Below the pieces are notes generated by a model. The model searched no databases. It had not been told where the DNA came from and worked only from the letters and a program-made list of their open reading frames with translations. Shown here in pieces: positions 24,706-37,750 of a stretch of 64,000 nucleotides of DNA (its first letter is position 1; each line of letters opens with the position of its first letter). A program made the translations under genes and the position numbers. The stretch comes from Thuidium tamariscinum (taxonomy: Eukaryota > Streptophyta > Bryopsida > Hypnales > Thuidiaceae): positions 6,388,501 through 6,452,500 of the forward strand of contig OZ019759.1 of the NCBI GenBank assembly GCA_947034885.2. The letters are read 5' to 3'.

Positions 24706-26539
24706 CAAGATGGCACTTGGAACTCCACATCCATTTTTCGCGAATGATTTGCGAAATTTAGTTTAAAATACAAGAAAAATACATAAAAAGAGTGTTAGGA
24801 GAGTTTTGGTAGTAGTCTCTACCAAAATGGTGAAGAACCATCTTAGAAGGTGGAAAATTCTTAATTCTAAGAATTTCCATCATTCTAAGCCTTAAGAGTG
24901 AGTTTGAAAGCACATTTAGTAATTCCGAGAGGTATGAAAGAATGAGAGTTAATCAGTCCTAATGTCTGTCTGTGCAAAATCAACCTTTTAAGAATGCAAG
25001 TGGCATATTGACTAAGCAAATAGAGTCTAATACAAGTCTAAAGGGTTTATCAAGGCCTAAATTCGATTTTAATGTAAATTGGGTTTAGAAGTAGACTTTT
25101 ATAAATAACTTTGAGAATAGAGATATCAAGATATAGAAAATGGATAAATTGGCAATTGAAGACTACATAAAGGTGTTCCAAGGGTAGGAGCATGCCATGA
25201 GCGGACAAGAATCAAGCAATTGTCCAAGATTCTCAGGTATCGGGAATTAAATTGTCCAATTGAGCAAAGTAATTCCAAATTACTAAAAATAGACAAGTGC
25301 AAGATAGTGTGGAGCTTACACTTAGAATCTAGGAGTACCCTAGATGTTACCCAATTTATTTCATATTTTTTCGAAATTCCACGTTGACTCCATGGGAAGT
25401 CAACCACACATAAACATATTCATAAATTCCTAGAAATTACGTATGTTGCAGTAAAATCTCACTAAAAATTAAGATAGGTTTTTGTATGCTTAATAAGTGC
25501 CCAGTCAAGTTTAAAGAGATTCCGACATTCCCAACTACCAGAACCGGCATCGACATCAGATTACAACATAATTTATAATTTGGCGGCAGGTTGACCGGCG
25601 TATCAGGAGCGAATGATGTCCAATTGACGCAAATGGGGAGACATTCCTTGCTCTCATAGACCATTCCTAACGCCCCTAGCTTGACAGATTCATCAAAATG
25701 CGCAAATCCTAAAAGTTAAATTTTTAACTTTTAATTGGAGTTACTGTAATTCCAAATTGGGTGCACAAACGCCCTAGGAATGAGGGCTAAGGGGTCCGTT
25801 GTGCTAATTGGGGTCTTCTGAAGATAATGGCGTAGATGGATTTCTATTTTGGATTGTTCCCTAAAAGATAGAGAGGGTCAGCTCTTAGTTTGACTTTTTA
25901 ATCATTAATTGTGGTTAATTAAAAGTGATGTTGGAAATATCTCTTGAAAAATCAAAGATTGGATTTAGTCAAGATCTCTTTTTTGCATAAAAATCCATCT
26001 TTGGGCTAAAGAAAGACAATTTTCAAAATAACTTTTGGTTAATTTGCAAAATATCTACGTAGATTAGGGTTAATTTCAAAATATCTTACGTTAAGATCTT
26101 AGATTAAGATCTTGGATGTGATTTGGCCAAGATTTTATTAGCTAAATGGGGGTGTTTCTAGAAATTTCCACCATTAAACAAGTATTATTTTGAAATTATA
26201 TTAGGGTTTTTTAAGGGGAGAAATAACAAAGTATTTTCACTAGCAACTTACCAAGGAGGGCTCGGCCATGGGTATATAAGGGTCCCCCCTCAAGGTTTCC
26301 AGTACCCTTTTCTTTTGTGCACCGACACTTTATTCTTCTACTCTTATTTTGTGTTACCGACGTGTTGGAGCACCACTTTGACTAAAGTTCTTGGCCAAGT
26401 TTTGTTTGAGTATTCTATTGTTGAATTCTAAAAGGCTTAGGGCCCCTTCAAATGATCCTTATTTTCTACCTTTGTGCTAGAGGCTAAGCCTGAACTTTTC
26501 ATTGGCTACCATTTTGTGGAAATTTTAAGCATTGAGCAT

Positions 26540-26690
26540 CAAAGTTCGGTTTAAACACTGCCATGTGAACCTCCTTTGGTTGCAAAATCTTGGGATACTA
26601 GAAAATTTTGAGAATTTAAAGTGAAAGTTCGGTTAAATACTGTCATGTGTACCTCCTTTTGCGAATACAATCCTTGAAATACTATTTGAC
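26540..26690. repeat. Short tandem duplication inside the LTR-type element
   Basis: The segment beginning aaagttcggtttaaacactg at about 26,542 is repeated about 86 bases later as gaaagttcggttaaatactg. Both copies continue into catgtg-acctccttt and end near a nnnaatcttgggatact / aatccttgaaatact pair. It lies downstream of the TATA box. No function can be assigned. Confidence 0.6.
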
Positions 26691-27763
26691 GACTCCTATA
26701 CAGTGAAGCTTTGAACCCTTTACCTCCACAACTGATAAAGCTTGGAAAACAAGCCAAATCATTATCAATGATTTGAGTAGGGGAGATAATAGCTAAATTT
26801 CCTTAAAGTGCTTCATGATTCTAAGACATTTGAGAATCTAAGGAAATAGTAACACTTTAAGGCTCCTAAACCAAACACTCTCATCACCATTTCTTTGTTT
26901 TGTTTTAACTCTCCATCCGTTTTCATTATGCTCATTAGATAGGAATTTGATAACTTTCTTAACCCATAGAGGTATTAGACTAATAGTGCCTTTACCACTA
27001 CCATTTAGTTCAATTTTAGTTTAGTAGTCAGTCTATAAAGAAAATCCAAAAAGATCAAAATTAGGACCAAGGCAGGTTGGGCCATAAGGTAGTAAGGCGG
27101 GCTGGGCCGTAAGGCAGTAAGCCAACAACCACGATACCAATCAAGTAGCCGCGGGTACCAACCTGAGCAACCGCGTGGTCCAATAGAGGAATCCGACAAG
27201 GAAGTCGGGTGCAGGGGGAGTCCAGCAAGGGGAGTCGGGTGCAAGGGGAGTCGAAAGTCCAGAGAGTGATCGATATACCCAAAACTCAAATCACTTTTAA
27301 AACTCCAAAAATTAGATTTGGAATCAAAATCACTATTGGCAATTGTGGCCACACCTTTAATTTGTTTTTTGTTTGATTTTTACACTAAATCCAACACTTG
27401 AAGTCTCAAAAATTCTTCACACATTTTCAACATTCCAACACCGTAGCCATCTCTCTCTCCAAAACATTGCAAAAGACCTCAAAGCAAGAATGAGAGAGAA
27501 GGGAGAGAATTAAAAAGATTAAGGTGACTGAATCCTCACCTGTGAAGCAATTTACATTAAAAAACTAATTTCTAAAGAATAACACTATAGAGTCTGATTC
27601 TTATTCTTGAGGGTTGACCTTTGAGAATAAAAAACCAATTTCTTTAGAATCCTACTATTGAATTTTGTTCTTGTTCTTTGGGAGTGTTCTATATTCTTTG
27701 GTAGTTAGTTATTAATTAGATTCTTAGGGATTTTGGATTTTGTTGGTTTTGTTTTATTAAGCC

Positions 27764-27966
27764 TAATAAGCCAAAAAGAAAACAACAAATTGACAACCAA
27801 TTTCTTTAAGAATTAAGGAAAATTCAAAAATTATTTAGATTTGAAAAGATTTGGTTATAATTTTTAATTCCCACTAATAAGCCAAAAGAAAAAAAACAAA
27901 ATTAACAACTAATTTCTTTAAGAATTAAGGTCAATTTAGAAATTGATTAAATTTGAAAGGATTTGG
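27764..27966. repeat. 111-bp tandem duplication that supplies the empty site for the adjacent MITE
   Basis: Two copies start taataagcc at 27,764 and 27,875 and share ttctttaagaattaagg. The first copy reads gatttggttataattttta. The second reads gatttgg, then the 744-bp MITE, then ttggttagattttta. The first copy is therefore the unoccupied version of the insertion site. Confidence 0.75.
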
Positions 27967-28710
27967 GGGTGATTGCAAGAAAGGCCTCCTGTATTTTGTC
28001 TAATTTTGGAATAGTACTCATTTTTTTTTGGGAGTACTTTAAAAATAGAAAAACAATTTTTTTTAAAAATGAAAAATATGCTCAATGTATATTTCTTGAA
28101 GAAGAAGGTACCTTATGAAGGAAAAGTGAAGGAAAATTTTCTAAGTAGGTGAACTAGACAAGTGCAAAATATCATGAAAATGAGTACTTTTACATTTTTT
28201 TCTATAATAATTTATAAAAAATAGTAAAAAGACATTTTAAAAAAAAGTAAAAATTGGCAATTTGAGAAGGACTAATGGTGATTACATTTCTTCAAGAGAA
28301 TTATTTTGAAACCATTTTTGATGTTCAGAATTCTATACGCAAGGGGCTCCTATTTGCATCAATGTAGAGGACATACAATAATGTTTTTTTAAAATATTTT
28401 TGGTCAACTTATAAATCTTTAGTGTATAAATAGACCATACAAATTTCAAGTCTACGTCATTAATTTTGGATACTCCACAGTACTAAAAAACCCTAAATTG
28501 CAAAGTGTGACAAATTAGGTAAATTAAAATTTAATTAGAAAATGTTTTTTGGAAATTTTTGGAAAATAATGAATTTCTTTACTATCAAGTTGGCCATCTT
28601 CAATAAAAATTTCAAGTACATTGGCTTAATTCCCCAAAAGTTATAATCAATGGCATGAAAGTCACTTGGATTGTGACGCCGAATAGTACAGCCCTTTCTT
28701 GCAATCACCC
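27967..28710. mobile_element. 744-bp AT-rich MITE, inverted ends GGGTGATTGCAAGAAAGG, 4-bp duplication TTGG
   Basis: The left end GGGTGATTGCAAGAAAGG (27,967-27,984) is repeated exactly in inverted orientation at 28,693-28,710. TTGG flanks both sides (27,963-27,966 and 28,711-28,714). Comparison with the neighbouring 111-bp duplication unit, which lacks the insert, shows the four bases were duplicated on insertion. No open frame is present. The superfamily is unclear. A 4-bp non-TTAA duplication is unusual and is known in groups such as Sola1 or Ginger. Confidence 0.88.
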
Positions 28711-30377
28711 TTGGTTAGATTTTTAGATTTCTTACAATTTAGTTTCCTTTCGAAATTAGAATAGGAACTTAAAAAGGAAAAAACAATAACAAAACTTAAC
28801 CCCTAAATTCCCATTGTCCCCTCGGGGGACAAATCAGATTTCGAGTAGATTCTTGTGATCTCAAATTTTGGTGAATTGTTTTGAAACTTTCCCGTAAGAT
28901 AAAGAATCTGATTATCTACCTGGGAATATAATTTTTATTTCAATTGGAGCCCAAGCGAAAAAGTTATACCACAAAAACCCTGAAACTAAATTCAACGGGC
29001 AGCACAAAAAAAATGGCAAAAAATGGCAAAAAATTAAAAAAAAAATTCCCCTTTAAGTGTTTTCTTTTTGTCTACATGTGAAGCTTTGATTCGTTCTATT
29101 TGGTCTAATAATGAGAAAGTTAAACACAATTTTGTTTTTCGGGCAATTTTAACATCTTTTTGAAAAAATAACTTGTAGGGTTCATTTCTGAATGCAATTT
29201 TCACAAATTTTCACAAATTTTTTTTGAGAATGTTGTGTTTGATTGCTAAAACAATTTCACCATTCATTTGGGATTATTGTCTTTCAATCCAATCTTGGAG
29301 TTATTAACAATTTTGTTTTTTTTCCAATCTTGGACCTACTTCTACTTAGCATTTTTTTAAAGAATGAAAATCAAGTGCGTTTTTTTTTTAAAAATTTCCT
29401 AGACTTTCAACTCAATTCTTCAACATAAATTTTTTTTAATTCAAAGTCTATAGTGCAAAAAAATTCACAATTGGCAGTCAAAGTCATCTGAAATTGTAGT
29501 TCAGTGTTCAAAAAAGCTTTCTTTTTCAACTTTGGACGTTAATATCTTTCAATCTATATATTCAAACTTCATGAAATTTTTACCATGTGAGCTAAGACAA
29601 GTAAAGTACAAGATCCTATGGTTAGATTCTAAAAAAATTTCTTTTTTTTACTCTTGGACGAACACAACAAAAATGGCAGTTTTGAGTAGTTTTTGACAGA
29701 AAAATGGCCTTGGGAATTTAGTGGTTAACCAATTAGTTAGAACTTGCAATTGATTTTCAAATTAAAATAGATTTACTTTTAGGAATTTAGTTGTTTAAGT
29801 AGGTTAAATTAATTCGTGGTATTTTCTCATTACCGAGGAATTGGGAATTTACAAAGAAATACACGATTAATTTAAATCTATGTAATCATTAGTGTTTTTA
29901 TTTTCAATTAGGTTAGAATTTTATTTTACCAACAATGTGGGAAATTATCATGGATTAGATGGAGAGCCACGATGATGTCACTAGCGAGATCTCGAGTGAT
30001 TACCTCTACATGATGATGTTTGATGACAGGACAATGGAAATTTATACTGAGGAGGTAAACCAATCCCACTTGATTTTTATTCTCATTATTTTGTTGTTAA
30101 ATTTCTTTTTACCAAATGGTTGGAATTAGGGATAGATAGAATTTTACATGATAAATTAGGATAGAATAGAGTAGTTAATTTTCATAATAGAATTAAATTA
30201 GAACCATTTAACTATCAAAATTTAGTAGGACAATTAGCAATTAGAAGACGTGATTAAAAGAGTTCATTGCTTGGAAAGCACTCTTTGAACACCCAAATAG
30301 AGGAAGTAATTGATTAAATATAGAACCTGTGTGATAGATTTAAACTCAAGGGTGGAATTAGAATTGCTCACAGGTGG

Positions 30378-30553
30378 TTATCCTCGACTTGAGGATAGCC
30401 TCCATTTTTAGATGGTGTGGACTAAGAAATTATGTGGTAAGAAACATTAGTTTGAGGAGGGTTATTTAATTTTTAAACCACATAACCTGAATTTAGGTCT
30501 TACATAACAACTTCTAAAAGACTACTAGGTGGTTATCCTCGCTTCGAGGATAA
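30378..30553. promoter_or_regulatory. E0 palindrome cluster upstream of the large gene, right part
   Basis: Two copies of the 21-bp palindrome at 30,378-30,398 and 30,533-30,553, each preceded by ggtgg. They continue the cluster at 24,304-24,609 once the LTR-type insertion is removed. Confidence 0.65.
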
Positions 30554-32314
30554 CATCCAATACTGGTTGTCAAAAACTAATAAAATATGTGCTCAAAATC
30601 GTTCATTTGGGGCGGGTTTAGGTGTGTTGAAAACCCAAAATCCTAATTCCAACCATCGCTAGGGAATTGATCTGGCCTAAACCCTAAATCCTAATTGTAA
30701 TAGGAGATTTAGGGTTCCACTTTCTTTCACTTGGACCCTAAACCCTAAACCCTAGTGTGCCTCACAGGTTTTCAATGCTACCCCATCAATCCTAAAACAA
30801 AAACTCTTAAATTTCCATGGATATTCATACATTCAAAACTCCCTCAAAAAACCCTGACTATATTCTAGGAATTGCATACTGAACTTGTAAGTCTTTTATA
30901 AGAAAGTAGGGAACAGATAAGAAAACTTTACAACGAAAGACTTACATGAACAGAATTGCTTCTACAGTGGCGTGATGAACCTCTAGGAAATTGGGTCCAA
31001 CCAAAAATTGGCTGCTGTAAAACAAGATTAACATTCACAAGAATCATTCACAAAACATTTACAACAACTCTAAAATGAACATACACCAAACTAAACCAAA
31101 AGCAATGAGGGCCCGGACTGCATAACAGCTCAAGAGAATTGTAAAGCACATGAGGACATAGAACAAGTCATCATGCAAGGAAATCAATCACCACGCTTTC
31201 AAAAACAGAGCATGCACAAGACCTGATGTGCATGGAATTTCATCGGAGATGAACTCATCATCTACAACACCCTGATTTACAAGCCAATTGCATGCACACC
31301 CAATCGGCAAATTAAAGAAACAAGTGAAACTCAAACCGCTTACTGTAAGAGAATATGTTGATAGTTGAAGCCGAAGACCCTACAACACTACGTCGCTACA
31401 CCAACTTTGGAGCATACAGGCGCAAATGAGCTAAGACTTCATCAAACTAAACCACTGCCTTCAAACCGCAACCTAGTTGCCGCATTACAGACACCTCCGT
31501 CTTCAAAAGTCGCGCAACCTCCGCCCTCACGATCGCAAGCAATTATGATCGCAGCTCCTTCAACACCAGTGCACAAAACACACTCTGAGTAAAACACAAA
31601 TATACAACAAGAAGCGATGAAGAAAACACAACACGATGAAGAACACTAAACCTTACAAAGAACACACACATGAGAAGAAGCGACGACAAGAAACAAAAAA
31701 TAACGCAACCCGATTAACCTCCAACCTAGCGCGTAAGTGAAGTCTCCGCGCATGTTGGGGAGAGATGACCCTCAATCCTAACTGCCAAGGTCCACAGGCA
31801 AATTTGGGTATGCCAAACCTATGGCTTCGGATCCCAAGCTTTGGGTCGGTTGGCAGGCCCAGGAGCAATGCACCGTCCGTATAGCTTCGAAATATCCGAG
31901 CCTGTAGGTTTGGAAAACATGATTGAAGGATTTTGTAGGTACGTGGAATGTACTTGAAGGATTTTGGAGGTACGAGGAATGTGGTTGAAGGATTTAGGAT
32001 TGTAGAATGTTCGCATATTCAAAGGCAGTTTTCTCTTCAAACAACTCATTTTCATTGCAATACGAATTGGAAATCATGAATCTTAAAAAGAAATTAGAAT
32101 TTGTAGAGAAACTATGAATTTTTAAGTTAGAACTGTAGAAGGCACCCTAAACCATACTCTAGTAAATTTGCCTTAATTCTCAAACCGAAATTTTAAAAAA
32201 ATAGACCCCCTAAACTACAATCAAGCATTGGTATAGATTCAAGGCACATTTGACAACACTTTAATATAACTCTACAATCAAGAATTGGATGCACTAACAA
32301 TTATGGATACTACT
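30554..32314. other. E0 spacer with telomere-like repeats
   Basis: Non-coding. Holds interstitial plant telomere-like motifs (accctaaaccctaaaccct at about 30,737, related motifs from 30,660). A tandem duplication near 31,920-31,990 repeats a gtacgtggaatgt/gtacgaggaatgt segment (tgaaggattttggaggtacg). Short open frames here do not look conserved. Confidence 0.5.
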
Positions 32315-32782
32315 ACCATCCTCAGCGGTGCTATTTTGTGAGCCTGCGAGCATGAGCCTGTGAGCGTAGAGCAGGGATTCTGTGAGCAGAGAGCCCAATA
32401 AATAGAAAATACAATATTGAATTCAATTTTTAAGGGAAAAAACAAATATCCATAAAATTTTTGCAACGTTTTTAATTTATTTAAATATCACATAATGTAT
32501 TTCTATAGACCTATGACCGTGGACTTATGACAAAAAATATGTACTCTTTCTGTTAGAGTTGTCGGTTTTGAAAATGTACCTAGAAAAACAAGTTTGTGTT
32601 GTGAAAAAGTAAACTTGTCAAAGTTTAAATAATGAATAATGATGGAAACAAGTCTATATAGAAAATTCCACCAAATATCAATATTTTTCCAAAGGAATAT
32701 TAATATCACTGGACCTACATATATAAATTGAGCCTAAAGTATTTCATACTGAAATTTCAAGCACCCCTAGATTCCTGAACTT

Positions 32783-34192
32783 CTAGGTATGTTGAAGATC
32801 CTGAACTGGAATGTTGATGATACCAGCCTTAATGAGGAGGCCCTTCACTTCATTGAAACTGAAACTTGGAGAATGAATGAACTTGTCTTCTACAAGGTTC
32901 ATTTTGCAGAAGTAGCGGAATAGGTAATAAAGATGTTTAGAATTCACATATTGATGGTGTCCACCAATTGCTAAGACAGCCATGTCCACAAAATCTGGAC
33001 ATGTGCACTCCGAGTACATACCGAGTGTGATTCGGTAAACTTTCTGATTGGGCTCTGTTCCAGACTAAAGGGATATAATGGCTCCTAGTCCAGGAAAGGG
33101 GAGTATAGTAACTCCCAAGATTGTTCCTTTCACATTCCCAGCACTTTCCCACTTATTGCAATGCTCAACAGTTGGAGCATTTGCAATATGCCTAATAGGC
33201 TTGTTTCTTCGAGTAGTGGGATAGCTATCAACGTTTAAAGGAATGGGCTGATTACAGAACACCGCCTCAAAAACATCGGACATCGTAAACAAGCGTCTAG
33301 GTGACATAGGCGGTCGGTCTTGAAGTTGAAAGCTTGCTTCTTGCAATAAAAGTGTTTCCTTGCGAGTCAAGTTAGTACCCGTCAATACAAGCCATACGTC
33401 TGGAACTTGAGGCCAATCAATAACCCAAGCACGCTTTGAGCCCTCAACACAACAATGAATATCATCTGAACAGAACCAAAAATCTGTCATAATTTCCTTG
33501 TTTCCACCATATTGTTTCTTCCTAGGTACCCTGGTATGTTGGAGCAGGAGTGCCTTTGGATCCCTTTGCAATTTTAGCAATACAACGAATGTTTGATCCT
33601 CGCTGTTGGGCTTGACATTTGCAGTTTGACTTGTGGGATAGTCTTGCAATATGCCATTGAGAAGTATCGCAGTCGCTCTCCAACGCGGTTGTTACATGTG
33701 GTAAATGCTCAAGGGAAGCTGATGTAGTTGCTTCCTTAAAGGCCTCTGTTGGTGTGAGTGTCGATCTCTGCATAACTCGAGGTTGAGAGAAATTGACCTT
33801 ATTTGGTCAATGAGAATCGCCATCCGAGCCAACAGGAAGGTCAAGCTTCCGCTTACTTCTCCCAAAGACCTCCTCTCCCTCCAAGTGTGGAATATGAGTG
33901 GCAACATCAACTACTCCAGGAAGAACATTCAATGCCTCTGCAATCTTTTTGGGGTCGCCACTGCGTCTTGCACTTCTTAACTTGAGTTCCTCCCTTGATG
34001 GCCTTGACCTTGTAGTAGTGCCCTTTAAGAATGCTCAATAATTCGTCATTTGTATGAAGGCTCGAATGTAGTCATCACATGTGGTAGAGAACAAATCATT
34101 ACCTTGATTACCCGATTGCTGTAACCATTTGTTATGTATGGTTTTAGATAAGTTGCATAATGGCAAATCAGCCATTTCGTCTACGGTTAGAC
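32783..34192 (-). pseudogene. SWIM-type zinc-finger protein, 3' part of a MULE-like gene
   Basis: Reading starts at a probable splice acceptor (ctcttgtag) at 34,193 and gives MADLPLCNLSKTIHNKWL, then DDYIRAFIQMTNY and PHLEGEEVFGRSKRKLDLP. After a frame change near 33,640 comes TDFWFCSDDIHCCVEG and PDVWLVLTGTNLTRKE. Near the end, VYRITLGMYSECTCPDFVDM plus YVNSKHLYYLF forms a SWIM-like CxC...xH finger in which one expected Cys is Ser. Two TGA codons (NY-stop-AFLKG, GDSH-stop-PNK), one frameshift and a TAG at 33,065 make it a pseudogene. The 5' half, where a transposase core would be expected, is absent, and the upstream space is taken by the divergent methyltransferase-like gene. Confidence 0.65.
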
Positions 34193-34363
34193 CCTACAAG
34201 AGAGAAATTGTAGTGAGACCCATAATGCAATAAATAAACATTCACAAATGAAAACTCTTTACACATCCCCTAAACGCTAAAATTCTTCAAACTATATCAA
34301 GCTCTAAAGTCCAACCTTGGCTTTGAACAAAAGCTCAGTGCTTCCTGTGCTCAATCTAAAAAT

Positions 34364-37300
34364 TTGTCCATAAATCATATCCTACAAAAACTTTTAATCT
34401 CAACAACATGCACCCATGTTACCTCTCGGCTCCACGTATACAAGGAAGAAACACCAAAGGATGAACAATCCCGTGAAGGGATATGTGAGGCAATGAAGAT
34501 TGGTAGTAAGGAGAAAACTTCAAAACTGACCCAAAAATTGGGAAAGCTTGTTGCGGTGGCAAACCCTGCCCTTGGTGTTGAGTGGCTCCAAGAAGTATGT
34601 ATATCATTCATTTCCATTTTCTTCTTTATTTCATTCCATTGAATCATTTTAATTATTTTTTTTTGTAGATTAAACGCCATTGGAGTTCCAACATTACTCC
34701 CGAGATGACCCTTGAAAAGCTTCAGTTGATTGCAACATGCAATGTGAAGCCAAAGCAGAAGGTGAAGTGGCTACGATGGTGGAACTCCTTGGTTCAAACT
34801 AGAGAAACACGACGTTTTCCAATGAAGCCTGTTGAAGAAAACGAGTTAAAGTCATTCCTTGCAAAGGCGTATTGGTATGCCGGGGTATGTAATCTTTCTT
34901 ATCCGTAATCAATTTGACTTTATTATTGGAAATTGAAATCAACTTGTTATAATGTAATGCCCTTTAATTTGTCCTGGCATGTATAATTTTTAGTCCTAAT
35001 TTTATCTTTTTTTTCATACAGATTGAGGAGGTGGGAAACAAAATGTTTGATGGCTTTGTAAAGAAGGATCAACTGAAATTGTCCATGGACTCTCCATTGG
35101 AGCCGGAATCCTTCTCAGAGTACTTAGAAGAATAGAGAATGCATATTTAGGATCACGCATTCTCGATGCATTTTCAGGAACATGATGTGTTTAGAAAGTT
35201 AGATGACTTTAGAACACACAAGGGCTCTGACCTGGTTGTGAAACGTGTTGTCTATCGGTGAGAATTTTTATTTCAATTGCCTTCTTGTTTCTATTGTTTG
35301 AAATTAGATTATTGGATGTAAAATAAATTTAACCCATGACCATTTTTTTTCTTGAGCAGGTATTTTATGTATGAGCTGTATCCTAAAGGAGCTATTGCCA
35401 AGAGAGATCTTCCTCCCTTCCTACGATTTTGGATGGATGTGGCATCGGAACACTGTATTTTTTCTGGGCCTCAATTGAAGTGGTGGACGAGTGCCTACTT
35501 GAAATACGGTGCTTGGTACCTTGATTGTCCACTTGAGTTCACACCACTTTCAGAGGAGCACTTGAAGCGCTCCATCAACTCCCAATAGGCTCAACCCGAT
35601 ATTGCTGAATTCACTAGTCTAGATAAAGAGGCCAAAGCCAAGGCCCTCAAGAAGCAGGAAGAATCGGATAAGAAGATAGCCCTGAAGAATGTTGAGGCTG
35701 TGGATAAGGCAAAGGAAAGAGTGATGAGGAAGGAGAAGAAGCCTGATGACTCTAGCAAGGCACCCACAATTGAGAAGTCTAAGGGAAAGAGCTCGAAGCA
35801 ACAACTTCCTTCTCCATCTACAAAAGATGAAAGTTCTCATCATCAACGGTCTACATCTCGAGGCACCAAACGAGATGTAGAATACCTTTTTTTAAGTGAA
35901 GATGGCATGGTACATAGCCCTTTAGCTTTAGAGATCCTCAATGACTCGGAGATTACCATCAAGGAGTTCATTGTGAACTTTTCTCTTGCGGATGTGCTAG
36001 ATGATCCTCTACCAGAAGTTTACCATGACATTGTCAAATTCATGGACAAGGTTTGTACTACAGTCATCTAAGTTATTTTCTTTATATTTTCTTGATGTCT
36101 TTAATTCTGGCTTGACTACTTTTATGTTTATAAATTACTGAATCTGTGAATTCTATGCAGCATAAAGGATCCAAGGAAAGATTTTTCAAAGGAGTTCGAA
36201 GTGAGAAGCCTTGTGTAGATCTTATGATTGCGGATATGCCAGAGGGTCTACCGGTCCCTAACCTCTCTTTCCCTCCTAATTCTGTTCCAAAGTGGAATAT
36301 GGACTCGCCCAATTGGCTTCAAAACGTTTTTGAGTTTGCAGATGGGCACCTTCATGATAATGCAGCTCTTATCATCATTCACCCATGGATTGGCTCTACT
36401 AGAGGAAAGATTCTAGGATATGCAAAAACATTTTCCTTTCTAAAGAAGGAGTGGTGGGGAATGAACCACCTTCATCTTGCTTCACCCGTTTCACCTTCAT
36501 CCACGGTATTGTACTATTAATACATTTTTATGGTTTATCATATTTCTTTTGGATAATTGAGAATTTCAGACTTTTGCGCTTGTTTTAAGTGTCCTTTGTA
36601 AAATAATAGCTTATCACTATATTGTTTGAACTTGACTCTGATTACATGTTCATTTATTTCTTATTCTCTTATGTGGTTTAGATTTTGTCTCAATTTTTGT
36701 ATTTGAATTTAATTACTGAGTATCAATTTCCTTTGCAGACACAATGGTTCGGAATTGTTTTGTTAGTCAGGAACTTGGTTGATGTCGGTATTTCTCGATT
36801 CCAATTCCAAGCATGCCTAGCCTTGAAGGATTTCGGAGTAGATCTTTCCGTTGATGATATCCTTCAGAACTACATCAAGAAGGAGACCCTCACCATGGAC
36901 AACAACTCCAAACCTTAGAGAGGAGCACGAGAGAAAGATCCACGTTTTCTACAAATGTTGATTGAAGCTTCTTCACTCCCCAACGATGTTGTTATAGATT
37001 GTACTGCAGCAATAGGTAAGTTGTAATCCTTTCTCTATTTTTTTTCTATTGCTTAACTCTTTGAATTTCATACACTCTTTTGTAAATTTTTTAATAGCTT
37101 CTTTTGTTGGTTATTTTTTGTAGGGGCCTCTATTCATGCTTGCAGGATTTTGAATAGGCATATCATTGCGCTTGAAGAAGACAAGGCCATCTTTGATGCG
37201 GTTTTGGAGCCAATGATTCGATTAGCTCCAACTGTTCTAGCTTCAGCTGGGTCAATTACAGTGCTTACAAATGATCCAGATGGTGAAGATGTTGTGGTTC

Positions 37301-37750
37301 CAAAGATTGTGAAGAAATCTCGTTTCAGTAAGTAAGTCTATCCTTATTTTGCATCTCTATTCACAAATACAAGTTGATATATTCACCATTTTATTGCCAA
37401 TCGTTTTGTATATTTGTTTCAATATGCAAGAGGTACTTCACTTCTTTCTAATATTCTATTTTCTAATTTGGAGCATGACTTCTAATCAAGCAAATCACCG
37501 ACCGTTCTTCACTTTACCTAGATTTTTTCCAAGCTCGGAAAAGTCATATGTATTGCTGCCATATGCAGAGGCATTAGCCTTATCACTTGCATCTAAAGAT
37601 GATATTCCTATGAGGGTAAAGAGTAGAGCTTTACATCCATGAGTTTTACAGTATGTAGATGTAATAGCCAATGAGTCTGAGGAGACATCATCGACTAATA
37701 GTAGTAGCCCTTCTCACTGTTCTCAGACTATGTCCATATCATCTACATGA
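34364..37750 (+). pseudogene. DNA N6/N4-methyltransferase-like gene, eight or more exons, five in-frame stops
   Basis: Exons with GT-AG borders: 34,364?-34,594; 34,669-34,884; 35,022-35,257; 35,360-36,050; 36,161-36,505; 36,739-37,015; 37,124-37,327; 37,491-37,750. All join in one frame. The N-terminal part is unknown (WLRWWNSLVQTRETRRFP), then a Lys/Ser-rich linker (KSKGKSSKQQLPSPSTKDE). Exon 5 has DLMIADMPEG, a possible form of catalytic motif IV (DPPY-like). Exons 6-7 join as VVIDCTAAIGASIHACR then NRHIIALEEDKAIFDAVL, a good AdoMet-binding motif I with following acidic residue. The order IV then I suggests a beta-type amino-methyltransferase. Stops: TAG at 35,133, 35,148, 35,586 and 36,916; TGA at 37,640. 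There are no frameshifts and the introns are clean, so inactivation is recent or the stops matter less than they seem. The start codon is uncertain. Confidence 0.65.

Larger units (their letters stand above)
24706..30372. mobile_element. LTR-type element (solo LTR-like, non-coding) with 5-bp duplication GGTGG
   Basis: Ends are TGTGAGC and GCTCACA, flanked by direct GGTGG at 24,701-24,705 and 30,373-30,377. Joining the flanks gives gactacttggtggttatcc, which matches the uninterrupted paralogous stretch gactactaggtggttatcc at 30,522-30,540, so the boundaries are firm. TG...CA ends and a 5-bp duplication are typical of LTR retrotransposons. A TATA box (gtatataaggg, 26,272) lies 1.57 kb from the left end. 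I see no gag-pol and no second copy of the ends inside, so a long solo LTR or a non-coding derivative is likely. Its right end (ttgcttggaa, caagggtggaa) matches the element at 46,326-49,917. Length without the internal MITE is about 4.9 kb. Confidence 0.85.

Noticed and set aside
31365..31592. 75-codon plus-strand frame as a gene.
   Set aside because: No conserved features, no homologue elsewhere in the window, and it lies in spacer DNA between insertions.
18182..37750. Frequent in-frame TAG and TAA codons at likely Gln positions, as if UAG/UAA coded for Gln (known in some green algae and ciliates).
   Set aside because: The 807-codon transposase frame at 58,240-60,663 has no TAG or TAA, the methyltransferase-like gene also has a TGA, and some TAG codons face Trp or Glu. 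Decay of CAG, CGA and TGG fits better.
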